A DNA stretch of 64,000 bases from Spinactinospora alkalitolerans (GTDB taxonomy: Bacteria > Actinomycetota > Actinomycetes > Streptosporangiales > Streptosporangiaceae). The stretch spans positions 4,092,001-4,156,000 of the forward strand of contig NZ_JACCCC010000001.1 in assembly GCF_013408795.1 (NCBI RefSeq), given 5' to 3'. Of the stretch, positions 1 through 10,240 are shown one piece after another. The notes below the pieces were generated by a model, which was given only the letters and a program-made list of their open reading frames with translations, searched no databases and had not been told where the DNA came from. How positions within the stretch are numbered: position 1 is the stretch's first letter; every line of letters starts with the position of its first letter. A program made the position numbers and the translations under genes.

Positions 1-2
1 TC

Positions 3-614
3 GCCCGCTACGCAGACGTCCTGGTGCCGCTGCTGGCGGGGCGCGAGGACAGCGGGCTGGCCTGCCGCGGCTACCAGCACGCCCTGGCGCTGCTGCTGCT
101 GTTGGCGGGCCGGCTCGGCGCGGTCCCGGCCGGCGCGTCCGGCGAGGTCTCGGTGACGCTGCGCCGTGTCGCCAACGCAAGCGCCGACCTGCTGGAACGC
201 GCGGACACGTGGGTGCCCCGGGCCGCCGCGCTGCTGAAGGGAACCGCCGGCCTGCACCTGGTGGCGCCGGCCGAACGGCTGGCCTCGGCCGGGCAGGCCG
301 CGCTGGCGATCCGCCGCGGCCCGGTGCTCGCCGCGCACACCTGCGAGACCGGCGAGTGGTCCTACACCGACCGCTACCTCGCGGCGATCGAGGACTACCG
401 CGCGGTGCTGTTCGCCGGTTCGCGCCATGACGAGCGCGTCGCCGAGCACCTGCTGCAGCTGAGCGGCTCGTTCCTGGCGGTCGGCGGCGACGTGGACGGC
501 GCGGCGATGAGCCTGCGCTACCTCGGCGACACCGACCCCGACGTCAGCCTGCTCACCGAACCGCTGGTCGGTGAGCTGCTCGCCGCCCACTGGTGGGCCG
601 GGCGTCCGGTGTAG
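3..614 (+). CDS. SIS-domain phosphosugar isomerase, 3' part (gene cut by window edge)
   Basis: The reading frame is open from the first complete codon at base 3 to the stop at 612-614, so the gene begins outside the window. The GTG at 24 is internal and should not be taken as the start. The product resembles the C-terminal half of SIS-domain sugar isomerases/deaminases: the stretch RGPVLAAHTCETGEWSYTDR followed by YRAVLFAGSRHDERV is the usual second SIS-domain segment, where proteins of this family bind the phosphosugar. Such enzymes isomerise or deaminate amino-sugar phosphates, which fits the neighbouring sialidase and lyase. It converges with the sialidase. Exact substrate is unknown. Confidence 0.65.
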   Translation, partial: ARYADVLVPLLAGREDSGLACRGYQHALALLLLLAGRLGAVPAGASGEVSVTLRRVANASADLLERADTWVPRAAALLKGTAGLHLVAPAERLASAGQAALAIRRGPVLAAHTCETGEWSYTDRYLAAIEDYRAVLFAGSRHDERVAEHLLQLSGSFLAVGGDVDGAAMSLRYLGDTDPDVSLLTEPLVGELLAAHWWAGRPV

Positions 615-650
615 CGCGGCTTCGCCGGCCCGCACGTCTCTGTGGCGCCG

Positions 651-688
651 GGCGGCCGCCCGCGTCCGGATGATCGCGGGCGGCCGCC
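651..688. terminator. Bidirectional GC-rich hairpin between convergent genes
   Basis: A perfect 14-bp stem (651-664 paired with 675-688, core GCGGCCGCCCGCG) encloses a 10-base loop. It sits between the stop of the SIS gene and the stop of the convergent sialidase. There is no T-run, which is common for actinobacterial terminators. Confidence 0.65.
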
Positions 689-716
689 GGGTGCCTCGGG
701 CCCTCGGGGGCCGCGG

Positions 717-2717
717 TCAGTCCCGGCCGTACACGGCGACGCGCTCCAGGTGACCGCCGTAGTGCCACTGGGCGCCGCCGCTGTCGACGTTGCGGCCGGC
801 CCACATGCCGTCCAGACCGGCGACATGGCCGAAGAAGGCCGGTGCGGCCGTGTCCGCGACCTTGGCGCCGTCGACGTACATCGACGTCCCGTCCCCGTCC
901 ACGGCGAGGGCCACCGTGTGCCTCTCCCCGTCGGCCAGGGAGGGTGCCGCCTCCATCCTCGCCAGGTAGTCGCCGTCCACCCGCGCCTCGTAGTACGGCG
1001 TCCCCCTGTTGAGGGAGAGCGTCAGGTTGGTCGACGGCGCGGAGGTGTCCGAGGCCGACAGCAGGGCCGCGGCGGCGGGCGCCTCCGTGGTGCTGAACTC
1101 CACCCCGATCACGCCGCCGTCGAGACGCGCCACGCCGTCCAGCCGGTCCGTCAGATCGACACTGTCGTCGGCGCCGTCGAGGTCGCGCGCGATCGGCTCG
1201 TCGATCAGCGGGTCGCCGCCGACCGCCAGGACCTGGCTGCGCGCCGACAGTTCGGTGGCACCGGCGCTGACGTCGGCCGTCACGTCGTACTCACCGGTCC
1301 GCAGGTCCGCTGAAGGGGTCACCGTGAAGCCGACGGTCCGCGACCCGCCCGCCTCGATGGGCGCGACGTCCCTGCCGTCCGGGGCCGCGCTCCACCCCTC
1401 GGGCACGTCGAGGGCGACGTCGCCGGGGACGCTCGACCGGTGGCCGTGGTTGGTCACCGTCACGTCGACGGTGCCGGCCTCGCCGGCGGTCAGCCACCCC
1501 GGCGCGGCCGCCTCGGCCGCCAGCTTCGGACGGCCGGCGTCGGTCGGGCAGTCCTGCCCCAGCCAAGCCGCGTTGAACCGGACGAACGTCAGGTGCCGGT
1601 AGGGGCCGCGCTCGTAGAACAGGCCGAACGTGCCGTCCTTGAGCCGCACCATGGTGGAGTAGGCCGAAGGCCCCGGGTCGACCACCCGGGAGATCGGCCA
1701 GGTGCGGCCGTCGTTGCACGACATGCGCACGGTGAGGTTCTCCCGTGCCGTGGTGCTGGCGGTGTTGCTGAACAGCAGCCAGTGGGCTCGCGGGGTCGTC
1801 GGCGGGGCGTCTTCGTCGTAGCGCAGGATCGCGGCGTTGTTGGTCGGATCGATGAGCTCGTGATCGGGTTCGGGTTCGCTGTAGGTGAGGCCGCCGTCCT
1901 CGGAATAGGCGACCAGCCGGTGGGCGCCGCTGCCGGTGCGGCTGTTGAGCATCACCCGGCCGTCGGCAAGCTCGACGGTCTTGTTCTCGTCCATCAGCGG
2001 GCCGACCGGCTCGCCCATGTCCCACGTCTCACCGTTGTCATCGCTGTAGGCGCCGGCCGCGAAGACGCCGTCGTCGGTGTTGAGCGCGTACTGCTGCAGC
2101 AGCCTGCCGTCGGAGAGCTGGATCCCGGTTCCCGAAGAGGCGAACATGCCCTTCCACGAAGGGTCCTTGATGTCCTCGGTGATCCGCCGCGTCCGCCAGG
2201 TCTCACCGCCGTCGTCGGAGTAGCTGTAGTCGGCGTGCAGCGTGGTCGTGCTGTCGTTGGAGTTGCCCTTCGACGAGTTGAAGAAGCCGACACCCTTCGG
2301 CCCATAGGCGTAGAACACGAAGATCCGGCCGGTCTCGTCGTCGACGATGAGGCTCGGATCACCGGCGCCGACTCCGTCGTCGTAGTCGGCCACCACCTGC
2401 GGTTCGGTCCACGTCCGGCCGTTGTCATGGCTGCGGCGCAGCATGATGTCGAGGTCGCCGGGCAGGTCGGCGGCGCTGTCGTTGCGGCGGTCATAGGCCG
2501 CGATCAGCGTTCCGTCGGGGAGCACCTCCAGCGCCGGAATGCGCCAGGTGTGGGCGCCTTCCCCCGCCGACGCCAGGTCCACCGTTTCGAACAGCGGCTC
2601 GGCGGATGCCGGGGCGGAACGCTCGTCGGCGGCAGCGGACAGTGGGACGTGCAGGGTGGACAGGGCCATGACGGCCGCCAGGGCGGCGGCCACCGCACTC
2701 GATCTGGAGTTTTGCAC
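717..2717 (-). CDS. Secreted exo-alpha-sialidase (neuraminidase, GH33-like)
   Basis: Releases terminal sialic acids from glycans outside the cell. An alanine-rich secretion signal covers about residues 1-32. A six-bladed sialidase domain follows, with the RIP motif (WRIPALEV) supplying the first arginine and repeated Asp-boxes: SHDNGRTW, YSDDGGETW, YSDDNGETW and YSEDGGLTY. After it come a NEW3-like beta-sandwich (VTNHGHRSSVPGDV region) and a C-terminal LamG/concanavalin-like domain (VDGDGTSMYVDGAKV). I chose the GTG at 2717 because an AGAGGAGG ribosome site sits just upstream. The ATG at 2753 lacks one and lies inside the operator-like repeat. Product 666 aa. It is transcribed away from the regulator and transporter genes and is probably controlled by the same GntR protein. 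Confidence 0.9.
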   Translation of the reverse strand: MQNSRSSAVAAALAAVMALSTLHVPLSAAADERSAPASAEPLFETVDLASAGEGAHTWRIPALEVLPDGTLIAAYDRRNDSAADLPGDLDIMLRRSHDNGRTWTEPQVVADYDDGVGAGDPSLIVDDETGRIFVFYAYGPKGVGFFNSSKGNSNDSTTTLHADYSYSDDGGETWRTRRITEDIKDPSWKGMFASSGTGIQLSDGRLLQQYALNTDDGVFAAGAYSDDNGETWDMGEPVGPLMDENKTVELADGRVMLNSRTGSGAHRLVAYSEDGGLTYSEPEPDHELIDPTNNAAILRYDEDAPPTTPRAHWLLFSNTASTTARENLTVRMSCNDGRTWPISRVVDPGPSAYSTMVRLKDGTFGLFYERGPYRHLTFVRFNAAWLGQDCPTDAGRPKLAAEAAAPGWLTAGEAGTVDVTVTNHGHRSSVPGDVALDVPEGWSAAPDGRDVAPIEAGGSRTVGFTVTPSADLRTGEYDVTADVSAGATELSARSQVLAVGGDPLIDEPIARDLDGADDSVDLTDRLDGVARLDGGVIGVEFSTTEAPAAAALLSASDTSAPSTNLTLSLNRGTPYYEARVDGDYLARMEAAPSLADGERHTVALAVDGDGTSMYVDGAKVADTAAPAFFGHVAGLDGMWAGRNVDSGGAQWHYGGHLERVAVYGRD

Positions 2718-2741
2718 AGTGCCTCCTCTGGGGGGACAGGA

Positions 2742-2761
2742 GGCATCAGACATCAGACGTC
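2742..2761. promoter_or_regulatory. Putative GntR/FCD operator, copy 1 (upstream of sialidase)
   Basis: The 20 bases here are identical to 3561-3580. The core is a tandem heptamer, CATCAGACATCAGA, followed by CGTC. It lies 25-44 bases before the sialidase GTG and just downstream of the regulator's stop codon, so a bound repressor would block the sialidase promoter. Confidence 0.6.
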
Positions 2762-2767
2762 GTTACC

Positions 2768-3517
2768 CTAAGCCGGCGGCCACGAGGGGTCAACCGTTCC
2801 CATCTTGGCGTTGAGGTGTTTGAGGACGGGCGCGTAGTGCGCCGCGATGGCGTCGGCGAAGCCCGGGACGTCCTTGCGCGCCGCGGCCTCGACGATGGCC
2901 CTGTGCGCGGCGGCGGTCTCGCGCGCGTCGGCCACGGAGGCCTCCAGCATGGGGACGACGATCGCGTGCACGTCCCAGAACGCGCCGGTCAGCTGCGTGA
3001 TGAGCCGGTTGTGCAACGGCCCCATGAGCAGCAGGTGAAAGGCGCGGTCCTGCTCGACGAAGGTCTCGCCCCGTTCGGCCAGCTCCTCCATCTCGGCGAC
3101 CAGGGCCGCCAGCGAGCGGTGCTGGCCGTCGTCGAACGCGCCGATGATCGGCGCGGCCAGCCCTCGCTCGAGAACCTGGCGGACCTCGACGAGTTCGGCG
3201 AGCGTGGCGAAGTCGTCATGGCGGCTGAGCATCGCGCGAAACGTCAGCCCCTCGACCAGCGCGGCCAGCGACAGCCTGCCCACGTAGGTTCCGTGGCCGT
3301 GCCGCACCTCGACGATGTCGAGCGCGCTCAGGACCTTGACGGCCTCGCGGACGCTGGAGCGACTGGCACCCAGCGTCTCGCACAGCTCGGATTCGGTAGG
3401 CAGCGGATCGCCGGGGGCGAGGCGGTTCTGCAGGATGAGGCTCTTGATCCGCTCGGTGACCTCCTGCCTGCGCAGAGGCGCCCTGGCAGGACTCTGCTCA
3501 GGAACATTCGAAGCCAT
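2768..3517 (-). CDS. GntR-family (FadR/FCD subfamily) transcriptional regulator
   Basis: A 249-aa DNA-binding regulator. Residues about 16-80 form the GntR winged helix (LPTESELCETLGASRSSVREAVKVL, then the wing RHGHGTYVG). The remainder is an all-helical FCD ligand-binding domain with His and Asp residues typical of metal and carboxylate binding. It sits between the sialidase and the transporter operon and is flanked by two identical 20-bp candidate operators, so it is probably the local repressor that responds to sialic acid or a breakdown product, by analogy with NanR-type FCD proteins. The ligand is inferred from context only. Confidence 0.85.
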   Translation of the reverse strand: MASNVPEQSPARAPLRRQEVTERIKSLILQNRLAPGDPLPTESELCETLGASRSSVREAVKVLSALDIVEVRHGHGTYVGRLSLAALVEGLTFRAMLSRHDDFATLAELVEVRQVLERGLAAPIIGAFDDGQHRSLAALVAEMEELAERGETFVEQDRAFHLLLMGPLHNRLITQLTGAFWDVHAIVVPMLEASVADARETAAAHRAIVEAAARKDVPGFADAIAAHYAPVLKHLNAKMGTVDPSWPPA

Positions 3518-3560
3518 GCCTTGACCTTTCCGTCATCACGTGCTTAGGGTCACACCCTAC

Positions 3561-3580
3561 GGCATCAGACATCAGACGTC
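3561..3580. promoter_or_regulatory. Putative GntR/FCD operator, copy 2 (regulator/transporter intergenic)
   Basis: Identical over 20 bases to 2742-2761, with the same CATCAGA tandem heptamer. It lies in the divergent promoter region between the regulator start (3517) and the substrate-binding protein start (3658). It could therefore serve both autoregulation and control of the import operon. Confidence 0.65.
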
Positions 3581-3657
3581 ATACAAGACCGCGGATCCGC
3601 CCTTGTCCGCCTTCCCCATCCGCTGCGCCGCACGAGGCCGTTTCCGAAGGAGCGACC

Positions 3658-5247
3658 GTGTCCGACCTCGACTCCATCCCCATGAAGCGTCGTCGCTTCC
3701 TCCAGTTCCTGGGAGCCACCGGTGCCGCCACCGCCTTCTCAGGAACGCTCAGCGCCTGCGGCGGCCCCTCCTCGACCGGGAACAACGCCGCCGGAGGCGG
3801 GAGCCTGATCGAAGCCGGCCTCTCATACACGCTCTCCACCGGTTTCGACCCGATGACCTCGACGGGCGCGGCACCGCAGGCGGCGAACCTGCACGTTTTC
3901 GAGGGGCTGATCGACCTCGACCCGGTCACACGCGAACCTTATCCCGCACTGGCGACATCGATGCCCGAGCAGATCGACCCGACGACGCTGCGGCTGGTGC
4001 TCCGGGAGGGCGCGACCTTCCACGACGGCTCGCCGGTGACCGCGAAGGACGTCGTCTTCAGCTTCGAGCGGGTGCTCGACCCCGAGAACGCCTCGTTCAT
4101 GGCCCAGTTCATCTCGTTCCTTGACGGCGTGAGCGAGGTCGACGAGGCCACCGTCGAGCTCAGGCTCAAGTACCCCTTCGCCCTGGCCGCCGAGCGGTTG
4201 GGGGTCATCAAGATCGTGCCGAAGGAGATCGTCGAGGCCGACCGGGAGTCCTTCGACGCCGCTCCCGTCGGCTCCGGCCCCTTCACGCTGGTGTCGGCGA
4301 CCAAGGACGACAAGATCGTCTTCGAGAAGTGGGACGACTACAACGGGCCGCGTCCGGCCAAGGTGCAGGACATGGTGTGGCGGCTGCTGGACGACCCCAC
4401 GGCCCGGGTCACCGCCTTCCAGTCCGGTCGGGTCAGCGCGATCGAGGACGTTCCCTACCTCGACGTCGATCAGCTGTCCGAGGCGGGTTCGGTCGAGCAG
4501 GTGCAGTCGTTCGGCCTGCTGTTCCTCATGTTCAACTGCGCCGAGGCGCCTTTCGACGACAAGCGCGTGCGCCAGGCGCTGCACTACGCCATCGACCGCG
4601 AGAAGCTGATCGAGACGGCGTTCATGGGCGGGGCCGCGCCGGCCACCGGCTACGTCCAGGAGACCCACCCCGACTACGTGCGCGCCGCCACGGTCTACAG
4701 CCACGACCCGGACAAAGCGCGCGCGCTGCTGGACGAGGCGGGGGTCTCCGGCCTTGAGGTCAGCCTGGTGGCGACGAACACCGGCTGGGTCCAGGACTCG
4801 GTGCCGCTCATCAAGGAGAGTTGGGACGCCATAGGCGTCGCGACCTCGCTCGACATCGGCGAATCCGGCGGCCAGTACGCCAACAAGGTCGAGTCGGGCA
4901 CGTTCCGGGTGATGGTCGCCCCCGGCGATCCCTCGGTGTTCGGCAACGACCTCGACCTGCTGCTGCGCTGGTACTACGACGGACAGTGGCCCCAGAGCTA
5001 CTACAACTGGTCCGAGACCGAGCAGGCGGCCACGGTGCTGGAGCTGCTGGACGAGGCCGCGAAGGAGTCCGAGCCCGAGGAACGGCAGCGGCTGTGGAGC
5101 CAGGTCGTCGACCTGGTGGCCGACGAGGCCCCGATCTACCCGATCCTGCACCGCAAGCTCCCCACGGCGTGGAACGACGAGGTACTGGCCGGCTTCGAAC
5201 CGATCCCCACGACCGGCATGTCGTTCCTGGACGTCGGCCGTTCCTAG
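3658..5247 (+). CDS. ABC transporter substrate-binding lipoprotein (family 5, peptide/nickel type)
   Basis: Extracellular solute receptor of a peptide-type (SBP family 5) ABC importer, 529 aa. The N-terminus has a twin-arginine signal (MKRRRFLQFLGATGAATAFS) ending in a lipobox (TLSAC), so export by Tat and lipid anchoring on the outer face of the membrane are likely. The body carries the family features YPALATSMPE, LREGATFHDGSPVTAKDVVFS and RVRQALHYAIDREKLI. The GTG start follows an AAGGAG site at 3647-3652. First gene of a five-gene operon. Members of this superfamily import sialic acid in some actinobacteria (corynebacteria), so sialic acid is the likely cargo here, from gene context. Confidence 0.88.
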   Translation: MSDLDSIPMKRRRFLQFLGATGAATAFSGTLSACGGPSSTGNNAAGGGSLIEAGLSYTLSTGFDPMTSTGAAPQAANLHVFEGLIDLDPVTREPYPALATSMPEQIDPTTLRLVLREGATFHDGSPVTAKDVVFSFERVLDPENASFMAQFISFLDGVSEVDEATVELRLKYPFALAAERLGVIKIVPKEIVEADRESFDAAPVGSGPFTLVSATKDDKIVFEKWDDYNGPRPAKVQDMVWRLLDDPTARVTAFQSGRVSAIEDVPYLDVDQLSEAGSVEQVQSFGLLFLMFNCAEAPFDDKRVRQALHYAIDREKLIETAFMGGAAPATGYVQETHPDYVRAATVYSHDPDKARALLDEAGVSGLEVSLVATNTGWVQDSVPLIKESWDAIGVATSLDIGESGGQYANKVESGTFRVMVAPGDPSVFGNDLDLLLRWYYDGQWPQSYYNWSETEQAATVLELLDEAAKESEPEERQRLWSQVVDLVADEAPIYPILHRKLPTAWNDEVLAGFEPIPTTGMSFLDVGRS

Positions 5248-5305
5248 CCGTTGACGGCGGGGTCGGACGGTCCTTCCGGCCCCGCCTCCTTGCGAGGAGA
5301 TATCG

Positions 5306-6256
5306 ATGCACGCGTTCTGGCGCCTGGCCGCACGCAGACTGATGGCGCTACCGGCCATGCTGCTGGGAGTGACGCTGCTGGTGTTCGTGGTCCTGCAGTT
5401 CTCCCCCAACGACCCGGCCTACAACGCCCTCGGTGTCGGCGCGTCCGCCGAGGCGCGCGCCGCCTACGCCGAGGAGCACGGGCTCGACGACCCGCTGCCG
5501 GTGCGCTACGCCGACTTCATCGGTCAGCTGCTCCAGGGCGACCTCGGCCTCACCGCTCCGCCCGCGACGCCGGTCGCCGACCGCATCGTGACCGCGTTCC
5601 CCCTGACCCTGCAGCTCACGCTCCTGGGGATGCTGGGCGCCATCGTGTTCGCCCTGGTCGTCGGCCTGGCCGGAGCGCTGTGGCGGGACCGGTGGCCCGA
5701 CCACGTGACGCGCGTCGTCTCGGTCGCGGGCGTCGCGACGCCGTCGTTCTGGCTGGCCATCCTGCTCATCCAGCAGTTCGCGCTCACCCTGCCCGTCTTC
5801 CCCACCGGCGGCTATGTGAACCCCGTCGATTCCGTCAGCGGGTGGCTGATGTCCCTGGCGCTGCCCGCGATCGCGATCGCCGTGCCCGTGGGAGCCCAGC
5901 TGGCGAGACTGCTGCGGACCTCCATGGTGGAGGAGATCGACCGCGACTACGTACGGACCGCGATCGGCAACGGGCTCCCGCGCTGGCTGGTGGTGCGCAG
6001 CGCCCTGCGCAACGCCCTGATCACCCCGCTGACCGTGCTCGGCCTGCGGTTCGGGTACGCGCTCAGCGGAGCCGTGGTCATCGAGACGATCTTCGACCTG
6101 CCCGGTATGGGGGAACTGCTGCTGACCGGTGTCGTCAACGGCGATGTGGCCCTGGTACAGGGGGCCGTGCTGACCATCGCCGTTGCCTTCTTGGCCGTCA
6201 ACCTGGTCATCGACCTGCTCTACCTCGTCGTCAACCCACGGATTCGAGAGGTGTGA
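5306..6256 (+). CDS. ABC transporter permease (DppB type)
   Basis: Inner-membrane channel subunit, 316 aa, with about six hydrophobic segments. The first is LMALPAMLLGVTLLVFVVLQ. The C-terminal region contains the EAA-type coupling loop (RTAIGNGLPRWLVVRSALRNALITP) that contacts the ATPase subunits. A GAGGAG site precedes the ATG. It lies 58 bases after the binding protein and 4 bases before the next permease, so all are co-transcribed. Partner of the fused [14 protein letters not shown] downstream. Confidence 0.88.
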   Translation: MHAFWRLAARRLMALPAMLLGVTLLVFVVLQFSPNDPAYNALGVGASAEARAAYAEEHGLDDPLPVRYADFIGQLLQGDLGLTAPPATPVADRIVTAFPLTLQLTLLGMLGAIVFALVVGLAGALWRDRWPDHVTRVVSVAGVATPSFWLAILLIQQFALTLPVFPTGGYVNPVDSVSGWLMSLALPAIAIAVPVGAQLARLLRTSMVEEIDRDYVRTAIGNGLPRWLVVRSALRNALITPLTVLGLRFGYALSGAVVIETIFDLPGMGELLLTGVVNGDVALVQGAVLTIAVAFLAVNLVIDLLYLVVNPRIREV

Positions 6257-6260
6257 CGCC

Positions 6261-8284
<2,024 letters not shown>

Positions 8285-8288
<4 letters not shown>

Positions 8289-9265
8289 CGGAGCCCATTG
8301 TCAGCCTTGACGACGTGCACGTCGTCCACACCGCCCGCACCGGCGGCCTGCTGCGCCGCGACCGCGTCCACGCGCTGACCGACGCCACCGCCTCGGTCGG
8401 CAGGGGCGAGGTGCTCGGCGTCGTCGGCGAGTCCGGATGCGGCAAGTCCACGCTCGCCCGGGTGCTCACGGGGCTGCAGAGACCCACGCGGGGAACGGTG
8501 CGCTTCCGCGGCGAGGACCTGTGGTCGATCCCGGCTCAGCGCAGGCGCACCGAATTCGGTTCGGCCGTCGGGGTGGTGTTCCAGGACCCCTCCACGGCGC
8601 TGAACCCAAGGCTGCCGGTGCGGCGGATCCTGCGCGACCCGCTCGACGTGCACAACCGGGGCTCGCTCCGGCAGCGCGAGGCCAGGGTCGAGGAGCTTCT
8701 CGGCCTCGTGGGCCTTCCCGACCACGTGGACGGCGCGCTGCCGGCCCAGCTGTCGGGCGGCCAGCGCCAGCGGGTCGCGGTCGCCCGGGCCCTCGCCCTC
8801 GAACCCGACGTGATCGTGGCCGACGAGCCCACCAGCGCGCTGGACGTCTCGGTCCGCGCCCAGGTCCTCAACCTGCTGGTCGACCTGCGCGCACGCCTGG
8901 GACTGGGGCTCGTGTTCATCTCGCACGACATCCAGACCGTGCGCTACATCGCCGACCGCATCGCGGTGATGTACCTCGGCAGGATCGTGGAGGAGGGCCC
9001 GTCGGCCCTCGTCGCCGGCGAGTCGAGGCACCCCTACACGCGCGCGCTGTTCTCCGCGACCCCCGGCCTGCTGGAGGAGACCGAGCAGATCGTGCTGGAA
9101 GGCCGCGTCCCCTCCGCGACCCACCCCCCTTCCGGCTGCCCGTTCCGAACGCGGTGCTGGAAGGCCACCGACGCCTGCGCCGCGGAGTTCCCGCGGGCCG
9201 AGGCCGACGACACCCACATCTGGCACTGCGTGCATCCCGAGATCCCGACAAGGAGTACGGCATGA
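8285..9265 (+). CDS. ABC transporter ATP-binding protein (DppF type)
   Basis: Second nucleotide-binding subunit of the importer, 326 aa. Walker A is GESGCGKST, the signature is LSGGQRQRV and Walker B is VIVADEPTSALD. The C-terminus carries the oligopeptide-family cysteine motif (CPFRTRCWKATDAC). The GTG at 8285 overlaps the previous stop (GTGA) and follows AAGGAG at 8271-8276. The open frame extends upstream to 8153, but that part lies in the preceding gene. It should pair with the ATPase half of the fusion protein to drive uptake. Confidence 0.88.
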
Positions 9266-10191
9266 CCCAACGACAGCCGATCCACCAGGGCGTGATCCCC
9301 CCGATGGTGACACCGCTCACCCCCGAGGGCGCGGTCGACGTCGTCTCACTGGAGCGGCTGGTCGCGTTCCTGCTCGATGCCGGGGTCTCGGGGCTGTTCG
9401 CCCTCGGCAGCTCAGGAGAGTCCGCCTACCTGACCGACGCGCAGCGCAACACGGTGATCGACACCGTCACCGGCGCCGCCGCCGGACAGGTGCCGGTCCT
9501 GGCCGGATGCATCGAGACCAGCACGAACCGGGTCGTGGAGCGGGCCAGGGAGGCCCACAAACTCGGCGCCGAGGCCGTCGTCGCGACCGCGCCCTTCTAC
9601 ACCCGCACGCACCCGGTGGAGATCGACCGACACTTCCGGGCGGTGCGGGCGGCCGTGGACCTGCCGCTGCTCGCCTATGACATCCCGGTCTCGGTGCACG
9701 TGAAGCTGGAGCCGGCCCAGGTGCTGGAGCTGGCCGGCGACGGCGTCATCGACGGGCTGAAGGACTCCAGCGGCGACGACGCGGGTTTCCGCGAGGTGGT
9801 GCTGGGCACCCGCGGTCTTGCGTCGTTCTCCGCGCTGACCGGCCACGAGACGGTGGTCGACGCGATGATGCTCGCCGGGGCCGACGGCGCGGTCCCCGGG
9901 CTCGCCAACGTCGACCCCCACGGCTATGTGCGGCTGCTCGACGCCTGCGCACGCGGTGACTGGCCATCGGCCAGAAGCGAGCAGGACCGGCTGGCTCGGC
10001 TGTTCGGCATCGTGCGCGCGGCCGCACCGGAGACGGCCGGCGGCTCCACCGCGGGGTTGGGCGGTTTCAAGACCTCGCTGCGGCTGCGCGGGATCATCGC
10101 GAGCAGCACGATGTCCGCACCGATGCGGGAACTCGACGCCGATGAGACGGAGGCGGTGCGGCTGCGCGTCATGGAGGCCGGACTCCTGTGA
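9262..10191 (+). CDS. DapA/NanA-family aldolase, probable N-acetylneuraminate lyase
   Basis: A 309-aa (beta/alpha)8 aldolase of the dihydrodipicolinate synthase / N-acetylneuraminate lyase family. Visible landmarks are the substrate loop GSSGE, the catalytic tyrosine in YDIPV and the Schiff-base lysine in GLKDSSGD. The ATG overlaps the preceding stop (ATGA) and follows AAGGAG. Sequence alone does not separate NanA from DapA or related 2-keto-acid lyases. Coupling to a sialidase and an importer favours cleavage of sialic acid to pyruvate and N-acetylmannosamine. Kinase and epimerase genes are not in view and may lie upstream of the window. Confidence 0.82.
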   Translation: MTQRQPIHQGVIPPMVTPLTPEGAVDVVSLERLVAFLLDAGVSGLFALGSSGESAYLTDAQRNTVIDTVTGAAAGQVPVLAGCIETSTNRVVERAREAHKLGAEAVVATAPFYTRTHPVEIDRHFRAVRAAVDLPLLAYDIPVSVHVKLEPAQVLELAGDGVIDGLKDSSGDDAGFREVVLGTRGLASFSALTGHETVVDAMMLAGADGAVPGLANVDPHGYVRLLDACARGDWPSARSEQDRLARLFGIVRAAAPETAGGSTAGLGGFKTSLRLRGIIASSTMSAPMRELDADETEAVRLRVMEAGLL

Positions 10192-10203
10192 ACACCGTCG
10201 TCG

Positions 10204-10217
10204 GGACGGCGCCGTCC
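10204..10217. terminator. Possible terminator between convergent operons
   Basis: A perfect 14-bp palindrome, GGACGGCGCCGTCC, lies in the 49-base gap between the lyase stop and the convergent ABC exporter stop. A hairpin is possible but would need a tiny loop, so the call is weak. Confidence 0.3.
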
Positions 10218-10240
10218 GACTCCGCCCGCCGACCCGAGGC

